Positions 53,040-62,181 of a DNA stretch of 64,000 bases are shown here, piece after piece. The number at the start of each line of letters is the position of its first letter. Within the stretch, counting starts at the first letter, position 1. The notes under the pieces are model-generated. The model ran no database searches and was not told where the DNA came from. It saw only the letters and a program-made list of their open reading frames with translations. Source of the stretch: Clostridiales bacterium (GTDB lineage: Bacteria; Bacillota; Clostridia; Lachnospirales; Lachnospiraceae); assembly GCA_018372435.1 (NCBI GenBank), contig JAHAJA010000001.1, positions 62,001 to 126,000 on the forward strand, given 5' to 3'. A program made the position numbers and the translations under genes.

Positions 53040-54089
53040 GTGAAAAAAAGAATACTAGCAGTTATACTAATGATAGTAACAATGTGTGTTAATCTCTCGG
53101 CTTGTAGCTTTAACAAAGAGAAACGATATGAGGCGGAATTTTTACTTCTCTTTGATACAGTAACTCAGATTGTTGGATATGCTAATACCAAAGAAGATTT
53201 TTCTGAATATACCCAGTTGGTATATGATAATTTGAAGGAATATCACGAACTTTACGATATCTATAATGATTATGACGGAAAAAATAATATAAAAACAATT
53301 AATGATAATGCAGGAATCAAACCAGTTAAAGTGGATAAGAAAATTATAGATTTATTACTTTTCTCTAAAGATGCCTATGAATTAACAGACGGAAAAGTGA
53401 ATGTTGCTTTTGGGGCAGTATTAGAAGTTTGGCATCAATATCGAGAAGAAGGAACAGAAAATCCTGACAAGGCTGCTTTACCGCCTATGGATATATTAGA
53501 AGAAAAAGCGATGCATACCGACATTAATAAAGTTATTATTAATGAGGCAGATTCTACGGTGTATCTAGAAGATCCAGAGATGTCACTTGACGTTGGTGCC
53601 ATTGCAAAAGGCTATGCTACAGAGATGGTAAGCAACATAGCATATGAACAAGGATATAAAAATGGAATGATAAGTGTTGGAGGAAACGTACGTACAATGG
53701 GTAGCAAAGGGAATAACAAACAAGATTGGAAGGTTGGTATTCAGAATCCCGATTTAGAGGATGAGAATAAACAGCTATATATCTTAAGTTTCAAAGATGA
53801 TTCTCTTGTTACAAGTGGAGTTTATCAAAGATATTATACGGTAGATGGAAAACAGTATCATCATATCATTGATCCAGTGACCTTAATGCCATCCGATTAT
53901 TTTACTGCTGTAACCATTCTGTGCAAGAATTCAGGAATGGCTGATGCACTATCTACAGCTGTATTTAATATGCCTTATGAAGAAGGAAAAGAATTTGTTG
54001 AGAGCTTACCAGATACAGAGGCACTATGGGTTTTTAAAGATGGTGGAGAAAAGTCTAGTTCAGGTTTTCAGGATTACATTGCAAAATGA
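53040..54089 (+). CDS. apbE: FAD:protein FMN transferase (ApbE/FmnB-like), exported lipoprotein
   Basis: A 349-aa ApbE family protein that attaches FMN covalently to Thr of target proteins outside the membrane. It starts at GTG 53040 after an AAAGAGG site; the longer frame from 52965 runs through the hairpin and can be dismissed. It has a signal sequence with lipobox MCVNLSAC. ApbE motifs: LLFDTVTQI near the start, DVGAIAKGYATEMV, ISVGGNVRTMG, the metal and substrate region TVDGKQYHHIIDPVT, and DALSTAVFNMP. The PplA-like protein immediately upstream, with two candidate acceptor threonines, is the obvious substrate. Confidence 0.93.
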   Translation: MKKRILAVILMIVTMCVNLSACSFNKEKRYEAEFLLLFDTVTQIVGYANTKEDFSEYTQLVYDNLKEYHELYDIYNDYDGKNNIKTINDNAGIKPVKVDKKIIDLLLFSKDAYELTDGKVNVAFGAVLEVWHQYREEGTENPDKAALPPMDILEEKAMHTDINKVIINEADSTVYLEDPEMSLDVGAIAKGYATEMVSNIAYEQGYKNGMISVGGNVRTMGSKGNNKQDWKVGIQNPDLEDENKQLYILSFKDDSLVTSGVYQRYYTVDGKQYHHIIDPVTLMPSDYFTAVTILCKNSGMADALSTAVFNMPYEEGKEFVESLPDTEALWVFKDGGEKSSSGFQDYIAK

Positions 54090-54116
54090 TAGAAAAAACC
54101 GAATTATATAGAATTG

Positions 54117-54170
54117 ACCCTGTGGGTTAGGCACTTATGAAAAAGTGTCTATCTGCAGGGTTATTTTTTA
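54117..54170 (+). terminator. Terminator of the EET locus
   Basis: ACCCTG (54117-54122) pairs with CAGGGT (54156-54161); an inner pair GCACTT/AAGTGT lies within. T6 follows at 54164-54169. An in-frame ATG at 54137 lies in this hairpin and is not used. Confidence 0.75.
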
Positions 54171-54235
54171 TAGTTAAGGATTATTTAATAATTGGGATGT
54201 TAGAATTACCTCATGAAATGAGAGGAGTGAGGAAT

Positions 54236-56614
54236 GTGTTCTTTAAGATATTGAAGAAAGATATGAAAAGAAAAAAAGTTATGAATGTTATCTTGTTACT
54301 GTTTCTGATTTTGGCATCTACATTAATTGGTTCAAGTCTGAGCGTATTCTATTCAACGGTTTCAGCCATTGATTATACGATGAATAAATCAAATGTTGCG
54401 GACCTAATACAGCTAAATAGTGATTTCAATGAGGGAGAGGAATTTAATGATAAAATAAATCAATTAGAGGAACCACTTTTTGATGAGGTAATCTCTGAAC
54501 CATATATTGTAGTATATGATTCAGATATTATAACAAATAGAACGGAAAGAATTCTAGATCAGAGTGGAATATGGATGTCAAACTGGTTACAGAAGATTCC
54601 CACAAGATATAATCAAGTATTTGACGAGAAGGATAGGCCACTTGTATTGAAGCAAGGGGAGATTGCAATACCTAGGACTACTCATGATCGTAGAGATATT
54701 AATATAGGGGATAAAATACAAATTAGTTTGAATGGTCAAAAGTATGATTTTGTGGTAGCTCATATTGTTAAAGATGTTGCCTTTGGATCGGATATGTTAA
54801 GTGTGAAGAGATATTTTATATCAGATGAGGATTATGAAGGTATCGACGGTAAAACGGAAAATGCGAATAGAGGTTACTTAACTAGTTTGATATCGAAAGA
54901 GGGATATAGTGATAATGATCTTTTGCAGCATATAACGAATATGGATCTAGTAGCTACACAAGGTTTCAATTTTACTAAATCTCTAGTGGGATTAGAATAT
55001 ATCTTTAATATGTTGATTGCTGGAATTATGGTAATAGTTAGTATTATATTGATTGCTATAGCATTCATGATTCTTAGATTTACGATATTGTTTACATTAC
55101 AAGAAGAGTATAAGGAAATCGGTATCATGAAAGCGATTGGTATTAAGAACAGGGCTATTCGTAAGATTTACCTAGTGAAGTACTTCTTCCTTTCATTACT
55201 TGGAGGTGGTATTGGTCTAGTACTTAGTGTACCATTAGCGTCGCTTATGTCCACCACAATAGAAGGGTATCTGATATTAGGGGATGGAAGGTTGAGGTTA
55301 TTACTATCGACACTAGGGGTAATGTTGGTGATTTTCTTGACAATAATATTCTGCTATCGTTGTACAGGTAAGATACGTAAGTTTTCTGCAATGGATGCGA
55401 TACGTCAAGGAAGTACAGGAGAACGATTTAAAGGAATTAAGAGGTTTCCGAGTATTCAGAAAACAAAGATGCGTATACCAATATTCTTGGGAGTAAGTGA
55501 TATATTTGCAGACATTAGGAAATTTCTTGTACTTACTATAACCTTCATACTTGGAACTGTAATTATGATTATACCAATTAATGCAACTAACACTTTGAAA
55601 TCAGATAATATGATTGAGATGTTGGGCCTTGCACGAATGGATAGTTGCATTAAGTTAAGTGATTATGATGAATCCGATGTTGAAGGATTTGTAGAAGATA
55701 TGAAAAATCAGATTAATGAAGTAGTACCGAATACAGACTTCTGGGCTGATTACAGTATTAACGTCAAACTAGCAAACGTATCCGATACGAAATCAAAAAG
55801 AGTAACGGGGTATCGAAGTGTCGGGAAAAAGGCCAGTGAATATAACTACTTAGAGGGAGTTGCACCAGATCTTGAGAATGAAATTGCAATTACAAGGAGG
55901 TTAGCAACGTATCTTAATGTTGGGATTGGAGATACCGTTATAGTAAGTATCGATGGTAAGGAACATGAATTCATTGTAAGTGCATTGTATCAGACTGTAA
56001 TGAATATGGGGGACGGATTCCGTTTATCTGAAAAGATGAGTATGTCTATGCCTATTCCTAAAGCCTTTCTTTGGGCGTGTAAATTCAATTCTAGTAATGG
56101 TAACATTAGTGGTAACATAGAGAAGTTAAAAGAAGCATTTCCTGCAATAGAATTCCAAACAACGCAGAAATTCTTATCCACTATGTTAGGGAGTATTCTA
56201 GATTCTATAGATGATATGGTTTTTATATGCCTAGTGATTATTGGTGGTGTAGTTTTCTTAATTACTTGCCTTTTGGTTAAGATGTTACTAACAAAAGAAA
56301 TTCCGGAGGTAGCATTACTAAAAAGTTTAGGTTTCCGTAACAGTTCCATCAAGACATGGCAAATTAGTAGAATCCTAATCGTCTTGCTGGCATCCGTTAT
56401 ACTAGGAACTATAATAGCCAATACAGGCGGCAATTATCTGGTAGGGCTAGTATTCAAGATGATGGGTGCGGATAAAGTAATGATGGAAACGAAAGTGTTG
56501 CAAGTCTACGTCGTTGTACCATTATTCTTGCTCATGATTACAACGATAGCGGCACTATGCAGTATTGGACAGATTAAGAAAACGAAGATTTGGGAAATTA
56601 ATAATCAGGATTAG
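54236..56614 (+). CDS. FtsX/MacB-like ABC transporter permease
   Basis: A 792-aa protein with two FtsX-like halves. There is one helix at the N-terminus (VILLLFLILAST), a large external domain, three helices (GIMVIVSIILIAIAFMIL; LGGGIGLVLSVPLASL; TLGVMLVIFLTIIFC), and then the same plan again. EEYKEIGIMKAIGIKNRAIR is the coupling motif facing the ATPase, repeated as EIPEVALLKSLGFRNSSIK. The start is GTG 54236, eight bases after AGAGGAG; the frame is open upstream through the terminator. Partner ATPase follows 26 bp later. It likely exports or senses a peptide or lipid; a two-component system 2.5 kb downstream may control it. Confidence 0.9.
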   Translation: MFFKILKKDMKRKKVMNVILLLFLILASTLIGSSLSVFYSTVSAIDYTMNKSNVADLIQLNSDFNEGEEFNDKINQLEEPLFDEVISEPYIVVYDSDIITNRTERILDQSGIWMSNWLQKIPTRYNQVFDEKDRPLVLKQGEIAIPRTTHDRRDINIGDKIQISLNGQKYDFVVAHIVKDVAFGSDMLSVKRYFISDEDYEGIDGKTENANRGYLTSLISKEGYSDNDLLQHITNMDLVATQGFNFTKSLVGLEYIFNMLIAGIMVIVSIILIAIAFMILRFTILFTLQEEYKEIGIMKAIGIKNRAIRKIYLVKYFFLSLLGGGIGLVLSVPLASLMSTTIEGYLILGDGRLRLLLSTLGVMLVIFLTIIFCYRCTGKIRKFSAMDAIRQGSTGERFKGIKRFPSIQKTKMRIPIFLGVSDIFADIRKFLVLTITFILGTVIMIIPINATNTLKSDNMIEMLGLARMDSCIKLSDYDESDVEGFVEDMKNQINEVVPNTDFWADYSINVKLANVSDTKSKRVTGYRSVGKKASEYNYLEGVAPDLENEIAITRRLATYLNVGIGDTVIVSIDGKEHEFIVSALYQTVMNMGDGFRLSEKMSMSMPIPKAFLWACKFNSSNGNISGNIEKLKEAFPAIEFQTTQKFLSTMLGSILDSIDDMVFICLVIIGGVVFLITCLLVKMLLTKEIPEVALLKSLGFRNSSIKTWQISRILIVLLASVILGTIIANTGGNYLVGLVFKMMGADKVMMETKVLQVYVVVPLFLLMITTIAALCSIGQIKKTKIWEINNQD

Positions 56615-56640
56615 TATAGAAAGTGAAGGAGTGAAATCAT

Positions 56641-57414
56641 ATGGATACAGTTATGAAAGTTAGAAATCTTTGTAAAACATATATAACGAATAAGACGCAG
56701 AATAACGTACTTACAAATGTAAACTTTGATTTGAATAATGGCGAGTTTATTGCTGTTATGGGACCTTCGGGGTCTGGGAAATCAACTTTGTTATATACGG
56801 TAAGTGGTATGGACCGAATGACTGCTGGGAAAGTTGAGTTTAGCGGTAGAGATGTAAGTAAGTTCAACGATAATGACCTAGCAGACTTAAGATTGAATGA
56901 GATGGGATTTGTATTTCAACAGATGCATATGCTTAGAAATCTTTCCATCTTAGATAATATACTGGTCTCGGCATATAACTCGAAGAATGGTAGAACGAAG
57001 GAACAGAGAAAGGAAATCAAAGAGACAGCAATTGCATTAATGAAGAAGCTAGATATTATTGATATCGCAGATCACGATATTACAGAGGTATCAGGTGGAG
57101 AGCTACAAAGAGCTTGTATATGCAGGGCGTTAATTAATAATCCTAAGGTTCTCTTTGCAGATGAACCGACAGGAGCACTGAATTCCAAATCAGCGAAGGA
57201 AGTAATGAGACAGTTTAATCAAATCAATCAGTTAGGAACAACAATTTTGTTAGTTACTCATGATGTGAAAGTGGCAGCCAAGACAAATAAGGTGTTATAT
57301 ATGGAAGATGGGAATATACAGGGGGAATATGAATTAGGTATATACACCGATGAGTCAACCAGTAAAGAACGAGAACGTATGTTAACTAGTTGGCTCATGG
57401 ATAGGGGCTGGTAG
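56641..57414 (+). CDS. ABC transporter ATP-binding protein (MacB/LolD type)
   Basis: A 257-aa ATPase: Walker A GPSGSGKST, Q-loop in FVFQQMHML, signature VSGGELQRA, Walker B VLFADEPTGALN with D-loop NSKS, and switch His LVTHDVK. The family works with FtsX-like permeases in antimicrobial-peptide resistance or lipoprotein release. GAAGGAGTG precedes the ATG, and the gene is 26 bp after its permease partner. Confidence 0.96.
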   Translation: MDTVMKVRNLCKTYITNKTQNNVLTNVNFDLNNGEFIAVMGPSGSGKSTLLYTVSGMDRMTAGKVEFSGRDVSKFNDNDLADLRLNEMGFVFQQMHMLRNLSILDNILVSAYNSKNGRTKEQRKEIKETAIALMKKLDIIDIADHDITEVSGGELQRACICRALINNPKVLFADEPTGALNSKSAKEVMRQFNQINQLGTTILLVTHDVKVAAKTNKVLYMEDGNIQGEYELGIYTDESTSKERERMLTSWLMDRGW

Positions 57415-57451
57415 AAGAGGTTTTAATCTATTAGTATGTAAAGTCTATAGA

Positions 57452-58396
57452 TCATATTAATCCTAATATTCGTAATAAGTACACCCACATAGTTAGTGTA
57501 ACCGATGAGAATAGAGTTGCAGTTACGATTATACTAGAGGATAATACCGCATCATTATGCATGTTCTTAGCCATTATGTAACAGGTAACGGTTGTTGGAG
57601 AGGCAAGCATAACTAAGATAGCAACCATCTTACTATCTCTAAAACCAAAGAGGTAAGCAATCGGAAGGAACAAAACAGGTAGAAGAATCAATTTGATAAA
57701 AGAAGCTAGTGCCGTTGGTTTGATTTTACTAATAGCTTTTTTCCCTTCAAAGGTTGCTCCAACAACAAGTAGGGCAAGTGGAGTTGCAGTTGCAGCTACA
57801 TTACTAACCGTTTTTAATGCCATATCTGGAATAGGAATCTCTAGTAGAGCCACCACTAACGCTGCGAATATAGCGATAATAATAGGATTCTTTAATACAT
57901 TAATGCATGCGGATTTAATCTTGTTTGTATCCTTCGTAGTTTCATTCGAATGGAAGGTAAGGATGATAACGGAGAAGATATTATATAGAGGAACAGATGC
58001 AACAATCATCATAGGGGCCATGCCGGAACTACCATAGATATTCTGAACGAATGCAATTCCAAGAACAGCGCTACTACCACGCACACTTGCTTGTATGAAA
58101 GCACCTACCATGGATTTATCTTTCATGAAGAGAATGGTTAATAACCAGGTTGTAAGAAATATGATAGTAGTTACAATCATGCAAAAGAGCACGAATGTTA
58201 GATCAAAAGTTTCTTTAATGTTTGCAGTGGCAATATCTTTAAAAAGTAAGCAGGGGAGTGCAACTTTAAATACAAATTTATCAGAGACAGATACGAATTC
58301 TTTGGTTAACATATGTTTTTGCATGAGAATCCAACCTAATAATATAACAAGAAAAATAGGAACAGTAGCGTTCAAACTAAAAATAAAATTATTCAT
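57452..58396 (-). CDS. AEC family transporter (auxin efflux carrier-like)
   Basis: A 314-aa membrane protein with about 10 hydrophobic segments. It starts in the typical way (ATVPIFLVILLGWIL) with the conserved PCLLF on helix 2. Central crossover helices follow (RGSSAVLGIAFVQNIYGSSGM) and a second-half LLVVGATFEGK segment. It would move a carboxylate or similar anion such as malate. It is convergent with the ABC transporter genes and divergent from the methyltransferase. GGAGGTACTA precedes the ATG. Confidence 0.9.
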   Translation of the reverse strand: MNNFIFSLNATVPIFLVILLGWILMQKHMLTKEFVSVSDKFVFKVALPCLLFKDIATANIKETFDLTFVLFCMIVTTIIFLTTWLLTILFMKDKSMVGAFIQASVRGSSAVLGIAFVQNIYGSSGMAPMMIVASVPLYNIFSVIILTFHSNETTKDTNKIKSACINVLKNPIIIAIFAALVVALLEIPIPDMALKTVSNVAATATPLALLVVGATFEGKKAISKIKPTALASFIKLILLPVLFLPIAYLFGFRDSKMVAILVMLASPTTVTCYIMAKNMHNDAVLSSSIIVTATLFSSVTLTMWVYLLRILGLI

Positions 58397-58480
58397 TAGT
58401 ACCTCCAGTATGGTATATTGTATATATTAGTACCACGAAATAACAATAAAGTCAAATTGAGGATTACCATGGAGGGGTTT

Positions 58481-59101
58481 ATGACACACTATATGGGCGA
58501 TATGAATTGGTGGGATAACCGATTTGAGGGACGTGAGAAGAAATTGTTGAAACCAGAAGCTAAGCTAGTTGAATGGGAGCGTTCATTTATCAAGGGAAAT
58601 GTGCTTGATATAGCTTGTGGAGAGGGCAGAAATGCATTATATCTGGCTAGTCTAGGATATGATGTTACGGCTGTTGATTTTAGTGAAGTAGCACTAACAC
58701 ATCTGAAAGAGTACGCGAAGGAGTATCAATTGGATATTACAACAAAGCAGATGGATTGTCTAAAAACAGATGTATTTAAAGAGTTTGGATTGTTTAATGC
58801 AATTATTGTGAATCACTATCGCTTGTCTTCTGAGGTTTTAGAAGAGTTGTTATTGCATCTGAATCCACAAGGATACCTATGGTTGAATGGATTTGTTACA
58901 TGTCCAGAGAATAATCCGAATATAACCAAGAGCGATTTGTTACAACTTGATCAATATAGAGAATTAAGAGAAAGTGGATATGAAGTGGTAGCTCAGGAAT
59001 ATGAGACAGAGTTAGGTGCATTTGCGTGTGTCGTTATTTGTCAACGTGAAGATGCTACTAATGAAAGTAGATTAACCAACAAAAGTATATATATCCAATA
59101 G
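58481..59101 (+). CDS. SAM-dependent methyltransferase (class I)
   Basis: A 206-aa methyltransferase, TehB-like. Motif I is VLDIACGEGRNALYLASLGYDVTAVDFS; motif II region ITTKQMDCLK; motif IV FNAIIVNHYR. ATG 58481 follows GGAGGGG, while in-frame starts at 58418 and 58469 have no good site. The substrate is unknown. It lies 10 bp before the response regulator gene, so it may belong to that transcript. Confidence 0.88.
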   Translation: MTHYMGDMNWWDNRFEGREKKLLKPEAKLVEWERSFIKGNVLDIACGEGRNALYLASLGYDVTAVDFSEVALTHLKEYAKEYQLDITTKQMDCLKTDVFKEFGLFNAIIVNHYRLSSEVLEELLLHLNPQGYLWLNGFVTCPENNPNITKSDLLQLDQYRELRESGYEVVAQEYETELGAFACVVICQREDATNESRLTNKSIYIQ

Positions 59102-59111
59102 GAGGAATTTC

Positions 59112-59795
59112 ATGGTCGACATACTAATTATTGAAGATAACATAGAATTAGCAACGTTATTGAAAGATTTCCTTAAGAGAGAGGGATATACCACCTATCA
59201 TGCACAATCTGGTGAAGAGGGTATGCGATATCTCTCTTTCGAGTCGGCTAAACTTATTTTGCTTGATATTATGCTACCGAATCTAGATGGGTTTGGCGTG
59301 TGCCGAATGATTCGAGAGAAGAGAAATACACCAATTATTATAATGAGCGCTAAGATAGATAAAGAAGATAAGTTAGCCGGGTTAGAATTAGGCGCAGACG
59401 ACTACATAGAAAAGCCGTTCGATATCGATATTCTCCTCGCAAAGATTAAGGGATTATTATGGAGAAGTTATGGTGCGAAAGAGCAACAGCAGATCATATA
59501 CGATGGTAATATTGAGATAAACAAAACTGCCATGTCGGTAAAAAAAGATGGTGAGAAGCTTGCGATGACATTAAAGGAGTATGAACTTCTGGTTTTGTTT
59601 CTTGAGAATGCGGGTAAAACATTACAAAAAGATTGGCTGTTTAATAAGGTTTGGGGTCTTGAAAGCTTTAGTGAACCCTCTACGTTAACGGTTCATATCA
59701 ACAAATTAAGAGATAAAATCGAAGTAAATTCTAAAAAACCAGAACGTATCGTTACTGTATGGGGAGTGGGGTACAAGTATGAGAGGGTATCATAG
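59112..59795 (+). CDS. OmpR family response regulator
   Basis: A 227-aa regulator. Receiver domain (1-~118) has the acidic pair ED at 8-9, phospho-acceptor D52 (ILLDIMLPNLDG) and the conserved Lys in IEKPFDIDIL. The C-terminal winged helix is of OmpR/PhoB type (ALTLKEYELLVLFLENAGK-like stretch, VHINKLRDKI, TVWGVGYKYE). TAGGAGG precedes the ATG. It overlaps the kinase gene by 17 bases. The MacB-like transporter upstream is a plausible target. Confidence 0.96.
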   Translation: MVDILIIEDNIELATLLKDFLKREGYTTYHAQSGEEGMRYLSFESAKLILLDIMLPNLDGFGVCRMIREKRNTPIIIMSAKIDKEDKLAGLELGADDYIEKPFDIDILLAKIKGLLWRSYGAKEQQQIIYDGNIEINKTAMSVKKDGEKLAMTLKEYELLVLFLENAGKTLQKDWLFNKVWGLESFSEPSTLTVHINKLRDKIEVNSKKPERIVTVWGVGYKYERVS

Positions 59796-61080
59796 AATTG
59801 TATCATGGGTAATTGGTATCTGGATTCTATTAATGGTAGCAGGAACGGTATACTTAAGTAATTCTTATCAAAAATCAAATGGAAAGCCATATCAAGTTGA
59901 GATGAATCGAATTGGTTATACCTATTCGAATGCTGATTTAGAGAAGATACAATCGCAAGAGATAGATTTAGAGAAGTATCAATATGTTATTGATGTGAGA
60001 TATCTCGCTGCAGATTACCCAGAAAGTGAGTTAGTTGCATTCTTAGAGGCCACTACAGGGAAGAAAGAGACAGAGTACATAATTAGACCAGTTATAGCAG
60101 GAGAGAGAATTGTAGGTTATCTACGTTACGAAGTTCTTATATGGAAAGTATACAGTAATAGACCTATCATTCGATTATGGTTAATAACAATTACACTGAT
60201 CATGGTTGCAATAGGTGTTTTGTTATACTATATTAAGCGAGAAATTATGCAGCCTTTTAAGAAGCTAACGGACATGCCTTATGATTTAGCAAAAGGACGC
60301 CTTAAGTCGGAGGTTAAGGAAAGTAAATATCGGTACTTTGGTAAATTCTTATGGGGCATTAATATGCTTAGAGAAACACTTGAAAAGCATAAGCAAAGAG
60401 AGATGCAACTAGAGAAGGAGAAGAAAACCCTATTAGTATCCTTAGCCCATGATATTAAGACACCACTTAGTATGATTATGTTATACGCACAAGCATTAAA
60501 AGAAAAGTTATATGATACAGAAGAAAAGAAGGAAGAGGCTATTGATCAGATTCTTGGTAAGGCGAATGCAATAGAAAACTATGTATCGGAGATTATCCAT
60601 GTTTCTAAGAATGATATTTTCAATCTAGAAGTAGAAGAAGAAACATTTTACCTTAATGAGATTATAGATTCTATACGAGATAGTTATGACGAAAAATGTA
60701 AGCGACGCTATATTGTTTTTACCATAGAAGCATATGAGAACAAATTGTTGGTTGGAGATTCTGGTAAGTTAATTGAAGTATTAGAAAACGTTATGGAAAA
60801 TGCTATAAAATACGGAGATAAGGGATCTATTAAAATTACATGTTACGAAGAGGACTATTGTCAATTAATTAAGATTACAAATAGTGGAGAACCGATACCA
60901 AGCACTGATTTTGTACATATGTTTGAGAGTTTCTGGCGTGGTAAGAATTCGCATGAAAAGCAAGGCTATGGCCTTGGTTTATACATCTGTAAGAGTATTA
61001 TGCATCAGATGAAGGGAGAGATATTCGTAGAGAATACGCAAGATTCTATGAGTCTTGTGATTGTAGTGAGGAAAGTATAA
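59779..61080 (+). CDS. Sensor histidine kinase
   Basis: A 433-aa membrane kinase. TM1 is at about residues 8-27, an external sensor region extends to ~130 and TM2 covers 133-152. A HAMP-like segment precedes the dimerisation domain with phospho-His H224 (LAHDIKTPLSM). The ATP domain shows N-box NVMENAIKYG and G-box GYGLGLYICKS. It has the expected length for an EnvZ/PhoR type kinase. It is translated in overlap with its partner regulator. The signal is unknown. Confidence 0.95.
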   Translation: MRGYHRIVSWVIGIWILLMVAGTVYLSNSYQKSNGKPYQVEMNRIGYTYSNADLEKIQSQEIDLEKYQYVIDVRYLAADYPESELVAFLEATTGKKETEYIIRPVIAGERIVGYLRYEVLIWKVYSNRPIIRLWLITITLIMVAIGVLLYYIKREIMQPFKKLTDMPYDLAKGRLKSEVKESKYRYFGKFLWGINMLRETLEKHKQREMQLEKEKKTLLVSLAHDIKTPLSMIMLYAQALKEKLYDTEEKKEEAIDQILGKANAIENYVSEIIHVSKNDIFNLEVEEETFYLNEIIDSIRDSYDEKCKRRYIVFTIEAYENKLLVGDSGKLIEVLENVMENAIKYGDKGSIKITCYEEDYCQLIKITNSGEPIPSTDFVHMFESFWRGKNSHEKQGYGLGLYICKSIMHQMKGEIFVENTQDSMSLVIVVRKV

Positions 61081-61171
61081 CTTAAATCTTTATTCTATTT
61101 GATTATTTTGAATGAATCAGTAGAATAAGGATTTTTTTGCTTTTTGAGATGTAATACGTTGAGATGAAAAA

Positions 61172-61189
61172 ATTCGAAATATTTCGAAT
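61172..61189. promoter_or_regulatory. 18-bp perfect palindrome, putative operator
   Basis: ATTCGAAATATTTCGAAT is its own reverse complement. It ends four bases before a TTGACA -35, in the position of an activator or repressor site for the thioredoxin-lipoprotein genes downstream. Confidence 0.6.
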
Positions 61190-61193
61190 AAAA

Positions 61194-61222
61194 TTGACAA
61201 AATGGAAAACATAGTATAATAT
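61194..61222 (+). promoter_or_regulatory. Promoter of the thioredoxin-like pseudogene/lipoprotein transcript
   Basis: TTGACA (61194-61199) and an overlapping -10 region TATAAT (61215-61220, spacer 15) or TAATAT (61217-61222, spacer 17). Confidence 0.55.
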
Positions 61223-61302
61223 AAGAATTATAAGTATAAATATGGAATTTAATTTATATTTAAAAAATAATAGAATTAATTTAGTAAATAAAAGGAAAAA
61301 CA

Positions 61303-62079
61303 ATGAATATTGAAGAAGAGGATAGTAATAATTAGTCTATGGATATTGATATTATTCTGTTTAGGGAAAGATAGAATTAAGGCTAATACTGATATTCAGG
61401 GTTTTATATATTTTTATTCTCCTACTTGTATTAGTTGTAATTCAGTAGAAAATTATTTAAATAACATAAATATACCAAATAATATTACTATAAAAAAATA
61501 TGATATTACCACTGAAGAAGGAAATAAAGCCTTTGAAGCATATTGCAACAAATTTAATTTATCAACTAAATCAAGATATGTACCAATAATATTTGCAGAA
61601 GACAAATATTATCAAGGAAAAGATGATATAGTATCTAACCTCCAGATTATTCCTGAGAGTAAACCACATACGGAAATTATTGGTGATTATTCAGAATATC
61701 CGAGCTTATTAAGTTTAAATATTCTTACATATTATTTTAGTGGGTTTATCAATGGATAAAACCCTTGTTCATGAGCCCTCTTATTAACGTTGATTTCTAT
61801 ATTAATTAATTGTAAAAATAAAAATATTATTTTATCTATATATATTATAACAAAGTTTTTGGCATTTTTTCTATTGGGTACAATTTTATTTAATTTTTAA
61901 AACTTATCAATTTGAACAGTATATATAATATACTTAGTGTCGTATTATTTATTACTCTAATAGTGTTAATTACTTTCAATGTTATGGATGCTTATAATGT
62001 CTTCAGAGAAAAATATGGTAAGGTTAAGTTGAAATTACCTAATGTAGTGGTGGGCAGTGTAGATGTTTATACTGATTAA
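61303..62079 (+). pseudogene. Decayed secreted thioredoxin-CcdA/DsbD-like fusion
   Basis: The open part (TTG 61310 to 61759) encodes a signal sequence and a thioredoxin-like domain with CISC in YSPTCISCNSVE, ending FSGFING-stop. The next codons, in frame, read NPCS, stop, then ALLLTLISILINCKN and FFLLGTILFNF, which is just how CcdA/DsbD membrane domains continue (FINGxNPC). A second frame then gives ILSVVLFITLIVLITFNVMDA and REKYGKVKLKLP, a typical CcdA end, stopping at 62079. So several stops and a frameshift or deletion broke a disulfide-reducing membrane protein. An ATG at 61303, better placed relative to AAAGGA, is out of frame, a further sign of decay. The thioredoxin part alone may still be made. 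Confidence 0.8.
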
Positions 62080-62181
62080 GTAAGTGTTATACTTTGGATT
62101 ATAGAGATTAATCTGTAAGGATGAAGATTTATTATCCTAATATAAAAAGGGTATCTGAATGCGGAAGGAGTGAAACAAATT

